From Chitinophaga pinensis (GTDB lineage: Bacteria > Bacteroidota > Bacteroidia > Flavobacteriales_D > Crocinitomicaceae), in the NCBI GenBank assembly GCA_943324745.2, contig CALPMT020000006.1, positions 1 to 64,000 of the forward strand: 64,000 nucleotides of DNA. The letters run 5' to 3'. Position numbers and translations under genes: made by a program. How positions within the stretch are numbered: the stretch's first letter is position 1; every line of letters starts with the position of its first letter. Below the pieces are notes generated by a model. It ran no database searches. It saw only the letters and a program-made list of their open reading frames with translations, and had not been told where the DNA came from. Below are positions 17,405-25,724 of this stretch, piece by piece.

Positions 17405-17425
17405 CTTCTTAACATAAACATAACC
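17405..17425 (-). promoter_or_regulatory. Candidate Pho-type box upstream of DUF47-PiT
   Basis: On the minus strand the sequence reads GGTTATGTTTATGTTAAGAAG: GTTA units 11 bp apart. The 11-mer ATGTTAAGAAG is identical to the box before the porin gene on the other side of the spacer. Direct TTAACA-like repeats with an 11-bp period are typical of PhoB/PhoP-class regulators. The binding protein is inferred, not shown. Confidence 0.45.
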
Positions 17426-17582
17426 TTTAGCGAAAACCAAAGTAACAAATAATTAAATAAATGACTGAAAAACAATAATTTAAGTTTAATGTTATATTAC
17501 AATAACATCAATTTAAAATTAAACCAAAAAAGTATCAAACCTTCGTTAATAAATTAAAATATTTAAAATCAACATTTTGCAA

Positions 17583-17619
17583 TGTTAAAATAATGTTAAG
17601 AAGGTTAAACAAAAGTTAC
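17583..17619 (+). promoter_or_regulatory. Candidate Pho-type box upstream of the porin
   Basis: TGTTAA at 17583 and 17594 (11 bp apart), then GGTTAA at 17603 and AGTTAC at 17614. It includes ATGTTAAGAAG (17593-17603), shared with the opposite promoter. It ends 38 bp before the -7 box at 17658. Confidence 0.45.
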
Positions 17620-17657
17620 TATTATATTACTCAAGCATTAACTATATGTTAACTCAA

Positions 17658-17665
17658 TATTTTTG
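17658..17665 (+). promoter_or_regulatory. -7 box (TATTTTTG) of the porin gene
   Basis: TATTTTTG matches TAnnTTTG and ends 24 nt before the ATG at 17690. Together with the opposing box at 17364 it defines a 349-bp divergent promoter region that holds no gene. Confidence 0.5.
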
Positions 17666-17689
17666 CTCAAAATTTTTAATCAAAAAAAA

Positions 17690-18919
17690 ATGAGAAAACT
17701 TAAATTATTTGCATTGTTTGTTGCAATTGTCATTAATCAACAAATTGGTTTAGCACAAAACAACTCTCCATTAATAGTAAAAACTAAAAAAGAAAATGGC
17801 ATTGAATTAATTCAAAAGGATAGTTTATTTAGCATGCAATTTCAATTCCGTATGCAAAATAGAGCTGGTTACTTGTCAAAATCAGAAGAAGATTTAACGC
17901 CTCAAGAGATGGAATTTAGGGTAAGAAGACTACGTATGCGTTTAAAAGGTTTTGTAGCAAATCCTAAAATCACTTACTATGTGCAATTATCATTTTCGCG
18001 TGGCGACATGGATTGGGAAGATCCTAATGCTTCAAAGTATAACACATCTCCTAATATAGTAAGGGATGCAGTAATATCTTACGAACCAATGAATAGTTTA
18101 AAACTAACTTTTGGTCAAACAAAACTCCCAGGTAATAGGCAACGAGTAATTTCTTCTGGAAATTTACAATTTGCAGATAGATCTATTGTTAATGCAACCT
18201 ATACTTTAGATCGTGACTTTGGATTTTTTGCTACTTATGAAAAAGAATATTTTGCACTTAAAGGCGCAATGACTTCAGGTGAGGGTAGAAATTCAACTAA
18301 ATCAGATAAAGGGCTAAATTATACAGGTCGTTTAGAAATTTTACCATTTGGAAGATTTACTAAAGGTAATGATGAGTGTGAAGGGGATTTAGCCCGTGAA
18401 ACAACACCTAAATTAGTTTTAGCAGGTAGTTTTAACCACAATGAAAACATGTATCGTCAATCAGGTACATTAGGGAATGATTTATATTCTCCAGCAACAA
18501 TGCAAAATTTACATTTAGATTTATTATTTAAATACAAAGGATTTGCATTCTATCAAGAATATTGTTCTAGAATTTCAAAAAACGGTATTACAATAGACCC
18601 TAAAGAAGTATCAAAAATGAGAAACGTATATACTGGATTCGGAACTTTATCTCAAATCAGCTATTTATTCCAAAATAATTATGAAATCGCATTTAGATAC
18701 GCAAATATTACACCTGACGATAAACTTTATAAAAACACTACCTACCCTAGTATTAATGAAAAAAAACAAGAACATTTTCATCTTGGAATATCTAAATACA
18801 TTTATGGACATAGACTAAAAGTTCAAGGTAATTTGTTGTATCAAATAACGCATGATTTAAAGAATAGTTCAAATCTTAAACAGATTGGAGCAATTTTTCA
18901 AGTAGAATTAGGGATATAA
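17690..18919 (+). CDS. OprO/OprP-type outer-membrane porin
   Basis: A 409-residue protein with a signal peptide (cleavage near IGLAQ-NN) and an amphipathic beta-strand pattern through to the C-terminus. The N-terminal part (FQFRMQNRAGYL, FRVRRLRMRLKGFV, ISYEPMNSLKLTFGQTKLPG) is typical of the phosphate-selective porin O/P family. Its place next to the DUF47-PiT operon, with matching promoter boxes, supports a role in bringing phosphate across the outer membrane. The family name does not prove phosphate selectivity. I chose the ATG at 17690 because it gives a clean signal peptide. Confidence 0.85.
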   Translation: MRKLKLFALFVAIVINQQIGLAQNNSPLIVKTKKENGIELIQKDSLFSMQFQFRMQNRAGYLSKSEEDLTPQEMEFRVRRLRMRLKGFVANPKITYYVQLSFSRGDMDWEDPNASKYNTSPNIVRDAVISYEPMNSLKLTFGQTKLPGNRQRVISSGNLQFADRSIVNATYTLDRDFGFFATYEKEYFALKGAMTSGEGRNSTKSDKGLNYTGRLEILPFGRFTKGNDECEGDLARETTPKLVLAGSFNHNENMYRQSGTLGNDLYSPATMQNLHLDLLFKYKGFAFYQEYCSRISKNGITIDPKEVSKMRNVYTGFGTLSQISYLFQNNYEIAFRYANITPDDKLYKNTTYPSINEKKQEHFHLGISKYIYGHRLKVQGNLLYQITHDLKNSSNLKQIGAIFQVELGI

Positions 18920-18936
18920 TTAACCAACATACTTAT

Positions 18937-18973
18937 AAAAAGAGTCGTTTCATTAGTTGTAACGACTCTTTTT
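18937..18973 (+). terminator. Terminator of the porin gene
   Basis: A 13-bp perfect stem, AAAAAGAGTCGTT (18937-18949) with AACGACTCTTTTT (18961-18973), loop 11 nt, ending in a T run. It lies 18 nt after the stop codon. Confidence 0.88.
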
Positions 18974-19090
18974 TGTTTTATAAAGATAATTGCATACAAT
19001 ATAAATTTAAGTTTATTAATTTAGTAGATAAATTGTCAATCAAAATTATTGATTACACCATAATTATTTGTTTCAAATTAAAAATATAAA

Positions 19091-19543
19091 ATGAAAAAAA
19101 ACATACTACTATTTGGATTAGGTATTACGTTGACACTTTCGATGGTAAGTTTTACAAATTACAAAACCGAAACTAAAACTGTTCAAAATGAAACTTCAGG
19201 CATGGTATTTACCGAAGGTACCTTTGCTGAAATTTGTGCAAAAGCAAAAAAAGAAAAGAAAAATATCTTTTTTGATGCATACGCTAGTTGGTGTGGTCCA
19301 TGTAAATTATTAAAAAGAGATGTTTTCACTTCAAAAACAGCAGGAGATTTTTTTAATAAAAAATTCATAAATGTAGCGATGGACATGGAAAAAGGAGAAG
19401 GCGCAGCACTTGCACCTGCATTTCAGATTACCGCCTACCCTACACTACTAATTCTAAATCCTAAAGGTGAAATTATTGGAAGAACGATGGGGTATCAATC
19501 GGCAGAGAAATTGATTGAGTTTGCAAAACCTTATGTGAGATAA
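19091..19543 (+). CDS. Exported thioredoxin-fold protein with CGPC active site
   Basis: A 150-residue protein with a signal peptide or membrane anchor (about 1-22) and a thioredoxin domain. The active site is WCGPCK with Cys68 and Cys71, followed by the cis-Pro loop AYPTLLILNPKG. It resembles the Thioredoxin_7/DsbD C-terminal type, so a periplasmic thiol reductase is likely. It appears monocistronic. Confidence 0.85.
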   Translation: MKKNILLFGLGITLTLSMVSFTNYKTETKTVQNETSGMVFTEGTFAEICAKAKKEKKNIFFDAYASWCGPCKLLKRDVFTSKTAGDFFNKKFINVAMDMEKGEGAALAPAFQITAYPTLLILNPKGEIIGRTMGYQSAEKLIEFAKPYVR

Positions 19544-19665
19544 AAAGACAAAAGAGCAAAGACAGAAAGACAAAAGATAGCAAGAGTAAAATCTGTAAGA
19601 CATTAAGTTGTATATTATATTTTCTTAAAGTCTTTTATCTTTTATCTATCAGTCTTTTGTCTAAA
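19544..19665. repeat. Dispersed repeat, AGACAAAAGA family, arranged as an inverted repeat
   Basis: AAAGACAAAAGA occurs at 19544 and AAAGACAAAAGATAG at 19566. The opposite orientation, CTATCAGTCTTTTGTCT, lies near 19646-19662. The same words occur in the spacers at 25679-25725, 29288-29325 and 36855-36870. The block could fold as a long stem; nothing else is seen in this spacer. Confidence 0.65.
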
Positions 19666-19670
19666 TCCCT

Positions 19671-19678
19671 TATATTTG
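19671..19678 (+). promoter_or_regulatory. -7 box (TATATTTG) of guaA, implying a leaderless mRNA
   Basis: TATATTTG ends 4 nt before the guaA ATG. If it is the promoter, the transcript starts at or next to the start codon. Confidence 0.5.
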
Positions 19679-19682
19679 CATT

Positions 19683-21215
19683 ATGCAAGAAATGATATTA
19701 ATTATTGATTTCGGATCACAATACACACAGTTGATTGCGAGACGAGTAAGAGAATTGAACGTATATTGTGAAATTCATCCTTGGAATAAAATTCCAACAT
19801 TAAGTTCGAATATTAAAGGAGTTGTGCTTTCGGGTAGCCCTTTTTCAACACGCGACCCACAAGCTCCAAAACCGGATTTATCTGCAATTAAAGGTAAATT
19901 CCCATTATTAGGTGTTTGTTTTGGTGCACAATATTTAGCAGGAAGTTATGGAGGAGAAGTTCTTCCATCAACCATTCGTGAATACGGTAGAGCAAATTTA
20001 TCGTATGTAGACAAAGCACACGAGCTGACCAAAGGCATGACCGATGGATCACAAGTATGGATGTCGCATGGAGATACCATCAAAACAATTCCTTCCAATT
20101 ATAAAATCATTGCAAGTACGGAAGATGTAGCAGTTGCTGGATATTATGTAGAAGGCGAACAAACGTATGGAATTCAATTCCACCCGGAAGTTTACCACTC
20201 ATTAGAAGGTGCTATTTTATTGAAAAACTTCATCGTAGATATTTGTCATTGTGACCAATCTTGGACACCAGATTCATTTGTAGAATCGACTGTAAAAGAT
20301 TTACAAGATAAAATAGGTACGGACAAAGTTATTTTAGGTTTATCAGGAGGAGTTGATTCATCCGTAGCAGCAGTATTACTGCACAAAGCAATCGGTGCAA
20401 ATTTGCATTGCATATTTGTAGACAACGGATTATTACGTAAAGACGAATTTAATTCTGTATTGGATTCCTACAAAGGAATGGGCTTGAACGTAAAAGGTGT
20501 GGATGCATCTGAAAAATTCTATGCAGCATTAAAAGGATTAACTGATCCAGAATTAAAACGTAAAGCGATTGGTAAAGTTTTTATCGATGTTTTTGATGAG
20601 GAGTCCAAATTAGTTACGGATGCAAAATGGTTGGGTCAAGGTACTATTTATCCTGACGTCATTGAGTCTGTATCTGTAAATGGAGGTCCATCTCAAACCA
20701 TTAAATCACACCATAACGTAGGAGGTTTACCTGACTATATGAAATTACAGGTTGTTGAGCCATTACGTTTATTGTTTAAAGACGAAGTTAGACGTGTTGG
20801 TAAATCCTTGGATATTGCTCCTGCAATTTTAAGCAGACATCCTTTCCCAGGTCCTGGATTAGGAATCCGTATATTAGGAGAGGTAACTGCTGAAAAAGTT
20901 CGCATTTTACAAGAAGTTGATTCCTTATTTATTAATGGATTAAAAGAAGACGGTTTGTATGACCAAGTATGGCAAGCAGGCGCAATCTTCTTACCAGTAC
21001 AATCTGTTGGTGTGATGGGAGACGAACGAACGTATGAAAATGCTGTAGCATTACGCGCTGTATCTTCTACCGACGGTATGACAGCAGATTGGTGTCATTT
21101 ACCTTATGAATTTTTAGCAAAAATATCGAATCGAATCATCAATCAGGTGAAAGGAATTAATCGTGTAACATACGATATTAGTTCAAAACCACCAGCAACG
21201 ATAGAATGGGAGTAA
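19683..21215 (+). CDS. guaA: GMP synthase (glutamine-hydrolysing)
   Basis: A 510-residue enzyme that converts XMP to GMP with glutamine and ATP. The class I glutamine amidotransferase domain (1-190) has the nucleophile in GVCFGAQYL and the His-Glu pair in QFHPEVYHS. The ATP pyrophosphatase domain has the P-loop [12 protein letters not shown], and the C-terminal dimerisation domain ends KPPATIEWE, as is standard. The start [16 protein letters not shown] matches other Bacteroidota GuaA proteins that begin MQ. Purine biosynthesis, cytoplasm. Confidence 0.97.
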   Translation: MQEMILIIDFGSQYTQLIARRVRELNVYCEIHPWNKIPTLSSNIKGVVLSGSPFSTRDPQAPKPDLSAIKGKFPLLGVCFGAQYLAGSYGGEVLPSTIREYGRANLSYVDKAHELTKGMTDGSQVWMSHGDTIKTIPSNYKIIASTEDVAVAGYYVEGEQTYGIQFHPEVYHSLEGAILLKNFIVDICHCDQSWTPDSFVESTVKDLQDKIGTDKVILGLSGGVDSSVAAVLLHKAIGANLHCIFVDNGLLRKDEFNSVLDSYKGMGLNVKGVDASEKFYAALKGLTDPELKRKAIGKVFIDVFDEESKLVTDAKWLGQGTIYPDVIESVSVNGGPSQTIKSHHNVGGLPDYMKLQVVEPLRLLFKDEVRRVGKSLDIAPAILSRHPFPGPGLGIRILGEVTAEKVRILQEVDSLFINGLKEDGLYDQVWQAGAIFLPVQSVGVMGDERTYENAVALRAVSSTDGMTADWCHLPYEFLAKISNRIINQVKGINRVTYDISSKPPATIEWE

Positions 21216-21220
21216 TATTA

Positions 21221-21440
21221 GAGTGACGAGTTAAGAGTGACGAGTGACGGTTCTTGGAGAGCCTGAGGAACCGAGGAGGAATGAGTGACGAGGGACAGTT
21301 TTTGGAGGGCCTGGGGAACCGAAGAGTAACGAGTTAAGAGTGACGGTCCTTAGAGAGACTCAGGAACCGAAGAGTGAAAAGTGACGAGTTAAGAGTGACG
21401 AGTGACGGTTCTTGGAGAGCCTAAGGAACTGGAGTTAAGC
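21221..21440. repeat. About four imperfect units of the GAGTGACGAG repeat
   Basis: Units of about 50-60 bp contain GAGTGACGAG words followed by GGTTCTTGGAGAGCCTGAGG and AACCGA. Copies begin near 21221, 21283, 21324 and 21372. GGTTC and GAACC can pair within a unit. The same words are found at 31253-31287, 44630-44667 and 48112-48146. The spacer between guaA and the LysM gene holds nothing else. Confidence 0.8.
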
Positions 21441-21473
21441 GAGAGATGGAAAGTTCAATAAATAGAAAGTAGT

Positions 21474-23201
21474 ATGAAACAATTTTTTACCTTATTAATA
21501 GTATTTCTTTCGATTTCAGTTTTCGGACAATTGAATGATAAAGATGTAATTACCAAGGATGGTAAAAAGTATTATTCATATACTGTTAAAAAAGGAACTA
21601 CTTTATTTTCCTTGTGTAGGGAAATTGGTGTTGCTGTTGATGAAGTAGCATTATTGAATCCAGAAACAGCGAAAGGTGTTCGAGAAGGTCAAAAATTACT
21701 TGTCCCTATGTCCGCTAAAAAGCCTCTAGTAACTGGTGAAAAAACTTTTTCTTATACTATTCGTGAAGGAGAAACTTTTTACAGTGTACTAAAGAAATTT
21801 TCGATTTCAGAACAACAATTATTAGCAATAAACCTTGGATTATCTAAAGACTTCATTGCTGGTCAAACGATACAAATACCGGGCATAAAACCTTCAGATT
21901 TACCAGAGACACCAAAGTCAAATAAAAAACCGGATACGATTATTGTTCACAAAGTGTTAAATCATGAAACCATGTACAACATTTCTAAACGTTTTATGGT
22001 TACAGTAGATGAATTATCAAGAATGAATAATAATATATCTTCTAGTCAATTAAAACCTGGAATGACACTTCGTGTTCCTATTTATACTAAAAAAGTAGAG
22101 GATGTAGCCATTAGACAAATTGAGACAATACCGACAACAACTTCGCCAACAGATACGACACCTGTTGTACTAGTTCCTAAAGAACGTACACACGCTTTAA
22201 CATTCTTATTACCTTTCAATACCGATAAAACGAATGACCCCACTTCCACTATTGCTACCGAATTTTACATGGGAGCACAAATAGCGCTAGATTCATTAAT
22301 GGTCATGGGATATCAGGGAAAAGTTTTAGTGCTCGACGCTGGTAATGACACAACAACAGTAGCTCCTATCCTTCGTCAGTCAGATGTATTAAATTCGGAA
22401 TTAATCATAGGGCCTTTTAATGGTGAAAATTTAGAACTTACAGCTCAAACTTGTAAATTAAACAACATTCATTTGGTTAGTCCAATTGTAGCAACGACTG
22501 GCGTGTTAAAAGAAAATAAAGCAGTGACTAATGCGGTGTCTTCAGAAATTACATTGTTAAGAAATATAGCAAAGTTTGTACAGCGAAATTATGTTTCAGA
22601 ACAAGTGTATATTGTGAAAGTTGGTCCAAAAGATGAAGATTTGTATCAAGCGTTCCGTTCTTCCTATTTATCCTTAGGCATTAAAAAGCTGGTTGAAATA
22701 CAAGAGAAAGATATTGTACTTCATTTAAAAAAAGGTAAGAACTGTGTGTTTGTAGTCCCCACAAGAGACAGGGCATTAGCAACGAGTATAACAGATCAAT
22801 TATCCGCATGGGGTTCGAAGCCAAAATCACAAATTATTACAGTGATAGGCACGAAAGATTGGGTTAATTTTGATGACATTTCTGCGGAGACAAAAAACAG
22901 ATTAAACTTCCATTATGCTTCTTCAGTTGATTTCGACATTACTAGCAAAGAGACAGGGAAATTAAAAAAATTATTCCGTAAAAAATACAATACAGCATTA
23001 ACAAAATATGCCGTACAAGGCTTTGATGTTACGATGTATTTTGTGCAAAAAATGTTATTGGAGCAAAAACCAGGCGATGGAGTCATGAACATCTTCAGTC
23101 CTGCGCAAGTGAAAGAAGGAAATGGTTTTGAAAACAGAGCTTCCTATATCTTAAAACAAGACGATTACAAAATCGTAAAAGTTGAAGAAATCAATGACTA
23201 A
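21474..23201 (+). CDS. Exported LysM protein with periplasmic-binding-protein-like domain
   Basis: A 575-residue protein. After a signal peptide (MKQFFTLLIVFLSISVFGQ) come three LysM domains, at about 36-80 (YTVKKGTTLFSLCREIGV), 88-132 (YTIREGETFYSVLKKFSI) and 158-202 (HKVLNHETMYNISKRFMV). A Thr/Pro-rich linker leads to a C-terminal part (about 240-570) that looks like a type I periplasmic-binding fold (LTFLLPFNTDK, LIIGPFNGENLELTAQ). LysM binds peptidoglycan. The ligand of the C-terminal domain is unknown. The 3' end overlaps hemF by 8 nt, so the two are translated together. Confidence 0.85.
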   Translation: MKQFFTLLIVFLSISVFGQLNDKDVITKDGKKYYSYTVKKGTTLFSLCREIGVAVDEVALLNPETAKGVREGQKLLVPMSAKKPLVTGEKTFSYTIREGETFYSVLKKFSISEQQLLAINLGLSKDFIAGQTIQIPGIKPSDLPETPKSNKKPDTIIVHKVLNHETMYNISKRFMVTVDELSRMNNNISSSQLKPGMTLRVPIYTKKVEDVAIRQIETIPTTTSPTDTTPVVLVPKERTHALTFLLPFNTDKTNDPTSTIATEFYMGAQIALDSLMVMGYQGKVLVLDAGNDTTTVAPILRQSDVLNSELIIGPFNGENLELTAQTCKLNNIHLVSPIVATTGVLKENKAVTNAVSSEITLLRNIAKFVQRNYVSEQVYIVKVGPKDEDLYQAFRSSYLSLGIKKLVEIQEKDIVLHLKKGKNCVFVVPTRDRALATSITDQLSAWGSKPKSQIITVIGTKDWVNFDDISAETKNRLNFHYASSVDFDITSKETGKLKKLFRKKYNTALTKYAVQGFDVTMYFVQKMLLEQKPGDGVMNIFSPAQVKEGNGFENRASYILKQDDYKIVKVEEIND

Positions 23202-24108
23202 AGAACAAATTGCAAGTGCTTATAAAGCTTTACAAGCTAAAATTTGCACTGGATTAGAGCAGTTAGATGGAAAAGCTGCTTTTTCATCTGATCATTGGGA
23301 CAGAACAGAAGGTGGCGGTGGATTAACTCGTGTCATTAAAGAAGGAGACTTATTAGAAAAAGGTGGTGTTGCATTTTCAGCGGTACATGGTCCTGTTAGT
23401 CCTGCCATGAAATCCCAATTGAATTTAGAGGGTGAAACGTTTTTTGCAACTGGAATTTCTATTGTACTACACCCACATAACCCACATGTTCCGATTATCC
23501 ACATGAATGTACGTTATTTTGAATTAGACAATGGTACGTATTGGTTTGGAGGCGGGATAGACCTTACTCCTCACTATGTAATTCCTACACAAGCAAAACT
23601 ATTTCATCAGCGTTTAAAGACGATTTGTGACAAATACGATGTTAGTTTTTATGCTAAACACAAGCCTTGGGCAGATACATATTTTCATATCCCTCACCGC
23701 AATGAATCACGTGGTATAGGAGGAATCTTTTTTGATCATTTATCCGAGAATAATAGTGCATTAAGCAAAGAACAACTCTTTGATTATTGTGCTGAATTGG
23801 CTAGTTCTTTTGTAGCCATCTATGGTGAACAAGCAGAATTAGGCCGCACAAAACATATAGAACCTCATCACCTTGCTTGGAGAAATTTACGTCGTGGTAG
23901 GTATGTAGAGTTTAACTTAGTTCATGATCGCGGAACAAAATTCGGATTATTCTCAGGCGGTCGAACAGAATCTATTTTGATGTCCTTGCCACCGATGGCA
24001 AATTGGGAGTATCAGTATGAAGCCGAAGAAGGTAGTAACGAAGCCGAGACGCTTAAAGTGTTAGGTAAGAATTGGGATTGGGTTGAATTAGATATTTCAA
24101 ACAATTAA
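23194..24108 (+). CDS. hemF: Oxygen-dependent coproporphyrinogen III oxidase
   Basis: A 304-residue enzyme that converts coproporphyrinogen III to protoporphyrinogen IX with O2 in haem synthesis. Family sequences are clear: WDRTEGGGGLTRVIKEGD, HPHNPHVPIIHMNVRYFE, WFGGGIDLTPHY, RGIGGIFFDHL, RRGRYVEFNLVHDRGTKFGL and GGRTESILMSLPP. Use of this form implies aerobic haem synthesis. The ATG at 23194 lies inside the end of the LysM gene (ATGACTAA). A 135-residue gene of unknown function follows after 12 nt. Confidence 0.96.
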   Translation: MTKEQIASAYKALQAKICTGLEQLDGKAAFSSDHWDRTEGGGGLTRVIKEGDLLEKGGVAFSAVHGPVSPAMKSQLNLEGETFFATGISIVLHPHNPHVPIIHMNVRYFELDNGTYWFGGGIDLTPHYVIPTQAKLFHQRLKTICDKYDVSFYAKHKPWADTYFHIPHRNESRGIGGIFFDHLSENNSALSKEQLFDYCAELASSFVAIYGEQAELGRTKHIEPHHLAWRNLRRGRYVEFNLVHDRGTKFGLFSGGRTESILMSLPPMANWEYQYEAEEGSNEAETLKVLGKNWDWVELDISNN

Positions 24109-24120
24109 CATAATTAATTC

Positions 24121-24528
24121 ATGAAACAAGACGATTTTCTAATCAAACAAATCGACCTTTTAGGAAAAGTATTAGGAAAAATATTAAGTGATTTATTGAA
24201 GCAAAAGAGCAATTCTGAAATTTTTGATGTTTATAATTTTGTTCAAGAAAATCTGAAAAATGATTTAAATATTGAACTTGAATCTTTATTATCTTTCAAC
24301 GAAAAAGAGCTTATCGCTTATTTATCTGAAATACAAAAATTTGAAAACAAACATATTGAAAAAATTGCTGAAATTTTATACCTTTTTGGAGATCAACCTA
24401 AAAACGAAAAAACCATAGTTTGTCTTGAAAAAAGTTTAGTCCTCTATCAATATATTCATTCAACAAGTACAACATATTCACACGAAAGAGTCGCTAAAAT
24501 CGATCGAATAACTAATTTTTTAAATTAA
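24121..24528 (+). CDS. Hypothetical protein, 135 residues
   Basis: I do not recognise this protein. It is soluble, without signal peptide, rich in Lys, Glu, Leu and Asn, and mainly helical. It begins MKQDDFLIKQIDLLGKVLGK and has a helical repeat-like middle (NEKELIAYLSEIQKFENKHIEKIAEILYLFG). It starts 12 nt after hemF and ends 14 nt before the Fic gene, so it is probably part of the same transcript. Confidence 0.65.
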   Translation: MKQDDFLIKQIDLLGKVLGKILSDLLKQKSNSEIFDVYNFVQENLKNDLNIELESLLSFNEKELIAYLSEIQKFENKHIEKIAEILYLFGDQPKNEKTIVCLEKSLVLYQYIHSTSTTYSHERVAKIDRITNFLN

Positions 24529-24542
24529 AAAAATTAAGTTCT

Positions 24543-25322
24543 ATGTCTCCACTCCTATCAAACACCTACTTCTCCCAATGGAAATCAATGTTAGATATAG
24601 ATCTTAAAACTGTTTTTTCTTCGTTGCAGGAAAATACCCTAGCACCAAATAGTTTTACCTTTTATACTTCAGTATCTGTGATGTCCTCTTCAAAAATTGA
24701 GGGAGAGCAATTGGAAGTGGATAGTTATGTGAAGCACAAAATTCTGAACATAGAATACCTTCCAGAACTCACACAAAAACCAAATGATTTGTACGAAGCG
24801 TATTTATTTGCGAAAGACAATCGTTTAACAAAATCAAACTTCTCAAAAGTTCACCAACTAATAACTACTCATTTATTACCAAAAAGTCAGCAAGGTGTTC
24901 TTCGTAACACGGAAATGCTTGTGATGGAACACAAAACAGGTCGAATTCAATACGAAGCTGCTTCACTTTCAAAAGTGGAAGATTTATACAATCAACTTTG
25001 GATAGAAATTGATGCATTATTGAGAAAAGAATTGACGATTGATGAAGTTTTTTATTATGCATCCTTCCTTCATTTAACATGTGTCAACATTCATCCCTTT
25101 GGAGATGGCAATGGCAGAATTTCACGCTTACTTGAAAAATGGTTCTTAGCAGAAAAATTAGGAAGTAATGCTTGGTATATTAAATCTGAAAAATACTATT
25201 ATCAACAAGTAAATGATTACTATAAAAACTTAGCGCGACTTGGCATTTTTCACGATTCACTCGACTATAATAAATCCATTCCATTTTTACTGATGTTACC
25301 GAGTTCATTGGCATTTGAATAG
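24543..25322 (+). CDS. Fic family protein (class II, with N-terminal inhibitory motif)
   Basis: A 259-residue Fic protein, a likely AMP-transferase. The catalytic motif HPFGDGNGRISR lies at 184-195, a full match to HxFx(D/E)GNGRxxR. An N-terminal SSKIEG (49-54) matches the (S/T)xxxE(G/N) inhibitory helix of class II Fic proteins, in which the Glu blocks ATP until relieved. The Fic core helices span about 85-215. Its target cannot be read. The next gene encodes an antitoxin-like protein, but class II Fic proteins are self-inhibited, so the link is only positional. Confidence 0.9.
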   Translation: MSPLLSNTYFSQWKSMLDIDLKTVFSSLQENTLAPNSFTFYTSVSVMSSSKIEGEQLEVDSYVKHKILNIEYLPELTQKPNDLYEAYLFAKDNRLTKSNFSKVHQLITTHLLPKSQQGVLRNTEMLVMEHKTGRIQYEAASLSKVEDLYNQLWIEIDALLRKELTIDEVFYYASFLHLTCVNIHPFGDGNGRISRLLEKWFLAEKLGSNAWYIKSEKYYYQQVNDYYKNLARLGIFHDSLDYNKSIPFLLMLPSSLAFE

Positions 25323-25373
25323 ACTAAGAAATTCAAAATAAATGTTTTAACTTTGAGAAAAGACCTACAAGAA

Positions 25374-25622
25374 ATGAAAAATTCTTCCCTTCAAACTGTT
25401 AAGTTAGATATTATACAACAGATTACTTCTTCAAATGATACATCCTTAATTAATCAAATTTGGAATTTAATCAACTCCAACAAACAAGTTGTATCTGAAA
25501 GCGAAGACATTCCTCATTGGCACAAATCAAAACTAGACAAACGCTCAAAAGAATTCTACGCTAATCCTACACAAGTGTTAAACTTTAACGACGCAATGGA
25601 TGAGTTAGAAAAAGTATTGTAA
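25374..25622 (+). CDS. Small antitoxin-like protein (addiction-module component type)
   Basis: An 82-residue protein. The N-terminal half is helical (LQTVKLDIIQQITSSND). The C-terminal part HWHKSKLDKRSKEFYANP followed by NFNDAMDELEKVL resembles the short unstable antitoxins annotated as putative addiction module component (PF09720 type), which usually precede a RelE/ParE toxin. Here no toxin follows: 12 nt after the stop a terminator begins. I chose the ATG at 25374 over an upstream TTG. The family call is by eye and uncertain. Confidence 0.6.
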   Translation: MKNSSLQTVKLDIIQQITSSNDTSLINQIWNLINSNKQVVSESEDIPHWHKSKLDKRSKEFYANPTQVLNFNDAMDELEKVL

Positions 25623-25633
25623 TGTATAATTTC

Positions 25634-25677
25634 CTTATTGACGAAAAATTACTTTTTATTGCTTTTTCGTCAATAAG
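25634..25677. terminator. Bidirectional terminator between the antitoxin-like and OmpA genes
   Basis: A 15-bp perfect stem, CTTATTGACGAAAAA (25634-25648) with TTTTTCGTCAATAAG (25663-25677), loop 14 nt, between two converging genes. Confidence 0.8.
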
Positions 25678-25724
25678 AGCAATCAAAGTCTTTGATCTTT
25701 TGTCTAAAGGTCTTTCATCTAACC

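Noticed and set aside
24543-25622. Complete Fic-type toxin-antitoxin module
   Set aside because: Classical FicT/FicA pairs have the antitoxin upstream and supplying the inhibitory motif; here the Fic protein carries its own motif and the small gene is downstream.
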